Positions 59,518-64,000 of a stretch of DNA of 64,000 nucleotides are shown here, piece by piece (within the stretch, counting starts at the first letter, position 1; every line of letters begins with the position of its first letter). The notes below the pieces were generated by a model. The model ran no database searches. It worked only from the letters and a program-made list of their open reading frames with translations, and was not told the DNA's origin. The stretch covers positions 1-64,000 of the forward strand of contig NZ_JAIXPP010000118.1 of assembly GCF_027486195.1 (NCBI RefSeq), written 5' to 3'. Position numbers and translations under genes: made by a program. Origin of the DNA: Novosphingobium sp. GTDB lineage: Bacteria > Pseudomonadota > Alphaproteobacteria > Sphingomonadales > Sphingomonadaceae.

Positions 59518-61044
59518 ATGACCTGGCAAGCCGAAATCGATGAATTGCGCCGCCGCGAGGCCATGGCCGAGAAGATGGGCGGGGCCGAAAAGGTCGCGCG
59601 CCAGCATGGGCGGGGCAAGCTTGATGCGCGGGCGCGGATCGCAGGGCTCGTCGACGCTGGGTCCTTCCGCGAGATTGGCAAGATCGCCGGCAAGGGGCAC
59701 TACAATGCTGCGGGCGACCTGACCGACCTCAGCGCTTCTAACCTGATCTTCGGCCGCGCCGACATCGAAGGCCGCCCGGTGGTCGCCTCCGCCGATGATT
59801 TCACCGTGCGCGGCGGGGCTGCAGATGCTGCCATCCATCGCAAGTTCACGCAGTGCGAAAAGATGGCCCACACCTTGGGCATCCCGATCATCCGCATGAT
59901 CGACGGAACCGGCGGCGGCGGCTCGGTGCGCACGCTGGAGGAAATCGGCGCGACATACGTGCCGGCGGTCCCCGGCTGGTCCGATGTGATCCGCAACCTC
60001 GATACCGTGCCCGTGGTTGCCCTCGCGCTCGGGCCGACAGCGGGGCTGGGCGCGGCGCGCGTGGTGGCGAGCCACTACTCGCTGATGGTGAAAGGGCTCT
60101 CGCAGCTCTTTGCAGCCGGGCCGGCAGTGGTCGAGGCGCTGGGCGAGGCGAGCGACAAGGAAAGTCTGGGCGGCAGCGCGATCCACACCCGCAACGGCGT
60201 GGTGGATGACGAAGTGGCGAGCGAAGCCGAGGCCTTCCAGCGCGCCCGCCGTTTCCTCTCCTACCTGCCCAGCCGCGTAGGCCAGCCTGCCCCGCGCACC
60301 AAGCCGCGCGACCGCATCGATCGCCGCGAGGAGTTCCTCCTCTCTGCCGTCCCGCGCGATTCCAGGCAGGTCTATTCGATGCGCAAGGTAGCCGAAGCCG
60401 TGGCCGACAAGGGCAGCGTGTTTGAAATGGGCCGCCAATGGGGCCGCGCCGCGATCACTGCCTTTGCCCGGTTCGACGGCTGGCCGGTGGCGCTGCTCGC
60501 CAGCGATCCCTCGTTCCTCGGCGGATCGTGGGAAGCCCGCACATCCGAGAAGGTCGAGCGCTTCGTCAAGCTGGCAGACCAGTTCCGCCTGCCGATCGTC
60601 CATCTCGTCGACAATCCCGGTTTCATGATCGGCCTGGCCGCCGAAACCAGCGGTACGATCCGCTACGGCGTGCAGGCGATGAACGCGATCTACCGTGCGA
60701 CGGTCCCGCTCGCTTCGGTCATCGTGCGGCGCGCCTATGGCATCGCGGGGAGCGCGATGAGCAATGCGGACGAGTTTCAGTACCGCTTCGCCTGGCCTTC
60801 GGGCGACTGGGGCAGCTTGCCGATCGAGGGCGGGATCGAAGTGGCCTACAAGTCCGAGCTCGAACAGGCTGAGGACCCGGCCGCGCATCTCGCCGCGATC
60901 CGCGAGCGCCTGAACAGGGTGCGCTCGCCGTTCCGCACCGCCGAGCGCTATGCCGTGGAGGACATCATCGATCCGCGCGACACCCGCCCGCTGCTGTGCG
61001 AATTTGCCGAATTGGCATGGGCGAGACTGGGCACTGCAAGCTAG
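59518..61044 (+). CDS. Acyl-CoA carboxylase carboxyltransferase (beta) subunit
   Basis: 508 residues with GGGAGAGACC before the ATG. N- and C-terminal carboxyltransferase halves are present: GRGKLDARARIAGLVDAGSF, then ASADDFTVRGGAADAAIHRK and, in the second half, FLGGSWEARTSEKVERFVKL, LVDNPGFMIG and YGIAGSAMSNADEFQ. It moves CO2 from biotin to an acyl-CoA (propionyl-, methylcrotonyl- or similar); substrate cannot be told. No biotin carboxylase gene is next to it. Its stop CTAG is shared with the opposite-strand LysR gene. Confidence 0.9.
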   Translation: MTWQAEIDELRRREAMAEKMGGAEKVARQHGRGKLDARARIAGLVDAGSFREIGKIAGKGHYNAAGDLTDLSASNLIFGRADIEGRPVVASADDFTVRGGAADAAIHRKFTQCEKMAHTLGIPIIRMIDGTGGGGSVRTLEEIGATYVPAVPGWSDVIRNLDTVPVVALALGPTAGLGAARVVASHYSLMVKGLSQLFAAGPAVVEALGEASDKESLGGSAIHTRNGVVDDEVASEAEAFQRARRFLSYLPSRVGQPAPRTKPRDRIDRREEFLLSAVPRDSRQVYSMRKVAEAVADKGSVFEMGRQWGRAAITAFARFDGWPVALLASDPSFLGGSWEARTSEKVERFVKLADQFRLPIVHLVDNPGFMIGLAAETSGTIRYGVQAMNAIYRATVPLASVIVRRAYGIAGSAMSNADEFQYRFAWPSGDWGSLPIEGGIEVAYKSELEQAEDPAAHLAAIRERLNRVRSPFRTAERYAVEDIIDPRDTRPLLCEFAELAWARLGTAS

Positions 61045-61925
61045 CGGTGCGTCGCTAGACGCTCCAGCACGAGATCCAGCAGCGCGCGCAGGCGCGGCTG
61101 GCGTTTCATGTCGCGGTGATAGCCGAGCCAGGTGTCTCGCGAGGGCGGCACGGACCCCAGGTCTACAGCCTCGATCCCCGGCGTGGCCTGCCCGAGGGGG
61201 ATGGGCAACACGGCAAGCCCCACGCCCAACGCACAGAGCTGTGCCTGCATGTCGCGGCTATTGCTCCGCGCGGCAATCTGTGCGCCCGGCAGCGCCTGCA
61301 TCAACCAGTCGACATCGGGCATTGCGCTGAAGGCGGTATCCATCACGATCACTGGCCAGGCCCTGCCATCGCCCGCCACGGGCTTTGCGCTGCCGGCTTG
61401 CGTATAGACGGCATAGGGCATCGTTATCAGCCGCCGTGCGATCACCTCCGGCTCGTCGAACCCGGTGATACGGAAGACCAGATCGGCCTCGCGCCGAGCA
61501 AGGCTGTAGACCCGCGCATCCGTGAGCGTTTCGACCACGACGCCCGGATGCCGCCGGTGGAATTCCGCGAGCACGGGCGCGAGCACGATCCGCCCGAACC
61601 AGTCGGAGCAGGTCAGCCGCAACATGCCCTCCAGCCCCGCTTCGCTCCCCGCCAGTTCGCGCGCCAGCGCTTGCGCTTCGGCCTCCATCCGCTCGGCGTG
61701 GCGCAGCATGACCTCGCCGTCGTCGGTGAGGACGAAGCCATCGCTGCTGCGCTGGAACAGCGTGAGACCGATCGCTTCCTCAAGCGCGCGCAGCCGCCGC
61801 CCCATCGTGGGCTGCGATTGCCCGATCCGGCGCGCGGCGCGGCCAAGCGTACCCTCGCGCGCGATGGCGAGGAACACCGGCAGATCGCTCCATTCGAGAG
61901 GGGGTGTCGGCATCGCCTGATCCAT
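61041..61925 (-). CDS. LysR-family transcriptional regulator
   Basis: 294 residues. The winged HTH is at about 12-70 (FLAIAREGTLGRAARRIGQS then QPTMGRRLRALEEAIGLTLF) and the effector domain follows from about 95. It diverges from the quinone-oxidoreductase-like gene 87 bases away and probably controls it and itself. Palindromes cover its start codon. It converges on the carboxylase gene with a shared CTAG giving TAG on both strands. Confidence 0.93.
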   Translation of the reverse strand: MDQAMPTPPLEWSDLPVFLAIAREGTLGRAARRIGQSQPTMGRRLRALEEAIGLTLFQRSSDGFVLTDDGEVMLRHAERMEAEAQALARELAGSEAGLEGMLRLTCSDWFGRIVLAPVLAEFHRRHPGVVVETLTDARVYSLARREADLVFRITGFDEPEVIARRLITMPYAVYTQAGSAKPVAGDGRAWPVIVMDTAFSAMPDVDWLMQALPGAQIAARSNSRDMQAQLCALGVGLAVLPIPLGQATPGIEAVDLGSVPPSRDTWLGYHRDMKRQPRLRALLDLVLERLATHR

Positions 61926-61955
61926 TCAAAATTGAATGAATATCATGCATTCATT
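61924..61955. promoter_or_regulatory. Two inverted repeats: candidate LysR operator
   Basis: ATTCAA-AA-TTGAAT (61924-61937) and AATGAAT-N7-ATTCATT (61935-61955) overlap in the divergent gap and cover the LysR start codon. The second, with an AT-rich T-N11-A core, has the form of LysR boxes. Autorepression plus control of the oxidoreductase genes is inferred. Confidence 0.6.
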
Positions 61956-62012
61956 TGGATTTCAGTTCAAGGCTGAACCGGTCATCCTCGGGCCATCACG
62001 AGGAGAAAGACC

Positions 62013-63017
62013 ATGTCCCACAATACCATGCTCGCTGCCATCGTCGAAACCGCCGATGGTCCCTTCATCATCCGCGAAATTGCCCGCCCGGTTCCGGCCA
62101 GCCGACAAGTGCTGGTGCGCGTGCAGGCCAGCGGCACCAATCCGCTCGATGCCAAGATCCGCGCCGGGCAGGCCGCCCACGCCCGTCAGGCCTTGCCCGC
62201 CGTGCTCGGCATGGACCTTGCCGGGGTGGTCGAAAAGGTTGGCAGCGGCGTTTCGGGCTTTGCGCCCGGCGACGAAGTCTACGGCTTCACCGGCGGAGTG
62301 GCCGGGATGCAGGGCTCGCAGGCCCAGTATGTCGCGGCCGATGCGCGGCTGCTGGCGCACAAGCCCGCCAATCTGACAATGCGCGAGGCGGCGGTGCTGC
62401 CGCTGGTGGTGATCACTGCCTGGGAAGGCCTGATCGACCGGGCCGGGATCCGCCCGGGGCAGACGGTGCTCGTGCTGGGCGGTGCTGGTGGGGTTGGCCA
62501 TGTCGCAGTGCAGATCGCGCTGGCCCACGGCGCGAAAGTCTATGCCACTGCGTTCCGCCATGATCACGAGTATCTGCGGGGCCTCGGCGCGGTGCCGATC
62601 GACGCGGAGCAGCCGGTCGAGGACTTTGTTGCCGAGCACACCGGCGGCGCGGGCTTCGATGTCGTCTATGATACCGGCGGTGGGGCGCTGCTCGATGCCG
62701 CGTTCAAGGCGGTGCGGCGGCTGGGCCATGTGGTCAGCTGCCTCGGCTGGGGCACGCATCCGCTGGCGCCGCTTTCGTTCAAGCAGGCGACCTATTCGGG
62801 CGTCTTCACGCTCCACGCGCTGCTGGCGGATGAAGGCCGCGCCCATTTCGGCAAGATTCTGGAAGCCGCCGCTGCCTTGGCCGAAGGCGGGCAACTGCTT
62901 CCCCGGCTTGATCCGCGCAGCTTCACGCTGGCCGAAGCGGCTGCTGCCTACGACGCCGTGCTGGGGCGCAATGGCGCCGAACGCCAGCGCGGCAAGATTG
63001 CCATCTCGATCGATTGA
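62013..63017 (+). CDS. Quinone oxidoreductase-like MDR enzyme
   Basis: 334 residues with GAGGAGAAAGACC before the ATG. It has SGTNPLDAKIRAGQ, VLGMDLAGVVEKVGSGV and GDEVYGFTGG in the GroES-like part, and the NADPH-binding VLVLGGAGGVGHVAVQIA near 155. No zinc-ligand Cys cluster is seen, as expected for the quinone-reductase branch. It reduces quinones or enones. An SDR gene follows after ten bases. Confidence 0.9.
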   Translation: MSHNTMLAAIVETADGPFIIREIARPVPASRQVLVRVQASGTNPLDAKIRAGQAAHARQALPAVLGMDLAGVVEKVGSGVSGFAPGDEVYGFTGGVAGMQGSQAQYVAADARLLAHKPANLTMREAAVLPLVVITAWEGLIDRAGIRPGQTVLVLGGAGGVGHVAVQIALAHGAKVYATAFRHDHEYLRGLGAVPIDAEQPVEDFVAEHTGGAGFDVVYDTGGGALLDAAFKAVRRLGHVVSCLGWGTHPLAPLSFKQATYSGVFTLHALLADEGRAHFGKILEAAAALAEGGQLLPRLDPRSFTLAEAAAAYDAVLGRNGAERQRGKIAISID

Positions 63018-63027
63018 GGAAGAGACC

Positions 63028-63897
63028 ATGACCACTTCAAACCAAGCCCCCAACTCCGGTAAAGTCTGGCTCATAACCGGCGCCTCCTCCGGTTTTGGCC
63101 GGATCCTTGCCGAACTGGCGCTGGCACGCGGCGATGCCGTTGTCGCCGCCGTCCGCAATCCCGCCGCGCTGGCCGACCTTGGCGAGCGCTATCCGCAGCA
63201 CCTCATGCCCTTTGGACTGGATGTGACCGACCGCCATGGCCCGGCCGCTGCTGTCGCCGCCATCGAGGAACGGTTCGGGCGGCTCGACGTGCTGGTCAAC
63301 AACGCCGGTTTCGGCCTGATCGGCGCGGTTGAGGAACTGGAGCCGCACGAATATCGCCCGATGTTCGAGACCAACCTGTTCGGCCTGATCGAGACGACCC
63401 GCGCCGCGCTGCCGCTGATGCGGCGCAGTGGGGGCGGCCGGATCGTGAACCTGTCGTCGGTCGGCGGCTTCACCGGCCGGCAGGGTTTCGGCCTCTATAA
63501 TGCCAGCAAGTTTGCGGTCGAAGGCCTATCCGAAGCGCTTGCGGAGGAAGTCGCGCCGTTCGGGATCAAGGTGATCATCGTCGAGCCCGGCGCGTTCCGC
63601 ACGGCGTTTCTGGGCCGCTCGATCACCGCTGGGGCGACGCGCCTGGCTGCCTATGAGCCGACCAGCGGCGCGACCCGCGATTTCAGCGCCGCCAACAACG
63701 GCGCGCAGCCCGGCGATCCGGCACGCGGCATGGCGCTGCTGATGCAGGCCATTCTGGCCGAAGCACCCCCGCTGCGCCTGCCACTGGGGCGCGATGCGCT
63801 GGTGCGGATCGATCGCAAGCTGGCGATGGTTGCGGCCGATATCGCGCCTTGGCGGTCACGCTCGGAAGAGACCGCGTTTGATGGTCCGACGCTATGA
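63028..63897 (+). CDS. SDR-family oxidoreductase
   Basis: 289 residues from ATG 63028 (GAGGAAGAGACC upstream). The classical SDR motifs are TGASSGFG (about 17-24), NNAG, and YNASK with the catalytic Tyr and Lys (about 158-162), plus PGAFRTAF. It uses NAD(P) on an unknown alcohol/ketone. It is in one operon with the MDR gene under probable LysR control. A frame start at 62482 inside the MDR gene is spurious. Confidence 0.9.
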   Translation: MTTSNQAPNSGKVWLITGASSGFGRILAELALARGDAVVAAVRNPAALADLGERYPQHLMPFGLDVTDRHGPAAAVAAIEERFGRLDVLVNNAGFGLIGAVEELEPHEYRPMFETNLFGLIETTRAALPLMRRSGGGRIVNLSSVGGFTGRQGFGLYNASKFAVEGLSEALAEEVAPFGIKVIIVEPGAFRTAFLGRSITAGATRLAAYEPTSGATRDFSAANNGAQPGDPARGMALLMQAILAEAPPLRLPLGRDALVRIDRKLAMVAADIAPWRSRSEETAFDGPTL

Positions 63898-63938
63898 GCC
63901 GGGGGCCATTTCAGCCCTTGGCAAGTGCTGCCGCTTGC

Positions 63939-64000
63939 TCAGGCGAAAGCCATGGGCAAGCGGTGCACGATCCGCATCGCGCTGATCAGCCAGCGGCCCT
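63939..64000 (-). CDS. Possible C-terminal end of another gene (partial)
   Basis: On the minus strand the frame ending TGA at 63939-63941 reads GRWLISAMRIVHRLPMAFA and enters from outside the window. The GRWLI.AMR pattern looks like the end of small NTF2/SnoaL-like proteins, but 20 residues are too few for any firm call. Confidence 0.25.
   Translation of the reverse strand, partial: GRWLISAMRIVHRLPMAFA

Noticed and set aside
1..64000. CRISPR array or rRNA genes
   Set aside because: No regularly spaced repeats of CRISPR size and no rRNA-like sequence were seen.

Overview
The window is high-GC DNA with dense, overlapping bacterial genes. The protein families point to an alphaproteobacterium, most likely a sphingomonad (Novosphingobium/Sphingomonas type). 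This is inferred from gene content and style; no rRNA or other marker is present.

Region 1 (1 to about 26.6 kb, + strand) is the late half of a Mu-like transposable prophage. It holds a lysis block (membrane protein, nested Rz/Rz1-type spanins), packaging and head genes (small and large terminase, DUF935 portal, MuF-type minor head protein with an extra C-terminal domain, I-type protease with an in-frame scaffold start, decoration protein, T-type major head protein), the contractile tail (sheath, tube, frameshifted chaperone pair, tape measure, N, hub, spike, W-, J- and YmfQ-like proteins), fibre and fibre chaperone. A Com-type zinc protein follows, then two DNA methyltransferases where phage Mu carries mom. 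The early genes (transposase, repressor) lie to the left, outside the window. Two 22-bp-phased repeats ending in GCGCTTCA near 26.57-26.62 kb are a candidate right end.

Region 2 (26.65-29.84 kb) is a scar. An ArdC-like antirestriction gene (+) and an outer-membrane usher gene (-) both lose their 3' parts at the same point near 27.02-27.03 kb. Beyond it lie the intact periplasmic chaperone and DUF4402 pilin-like gene of the same surface-fibre operon, then a DenD-like sugar-acid dehydrogenase.

Region 3 (59.0 down to 29.88 kb, - strand) is the most notable content: an apparently complete 18-gene extracellular contractile injection system (eCIS). In transcription order: sheath, tube, zinc-ribbon T4-type baseplate protein, Pro/Ala-rich protein, DUF4255 cap protein, AAA+ ATPase, a 2252-residue protein with two DUF4157 HExxH domains and a His-rich C-terminus, tube initiator, small LysM-like protein, hub, spike, PAAR-like tip, gp25-like wedge, two large baseplate proteins, and three distal proteins (two with beta-helix-like repeats, one helical plus Ig-like). 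Gene ends mostly overlap or lie within 20 nt, so it looks like one operon starting from the lower-GC gap at 59.0-59.5 kb. The likely product is a phage-tail-like particle that loads and delivers the giant DUF4157 protein or part of it. The prophage's Mu tail is a separate, unrelated contractile machine.

Region 4 (59.5-64 kb) is ordinary chromosome: an acyl-CoA carboxylase carboxyltransferase, a LysR regulator divergent from a quinone-oxidoreductase-like gene plus an SDR gene, and the possible end of one more gene.
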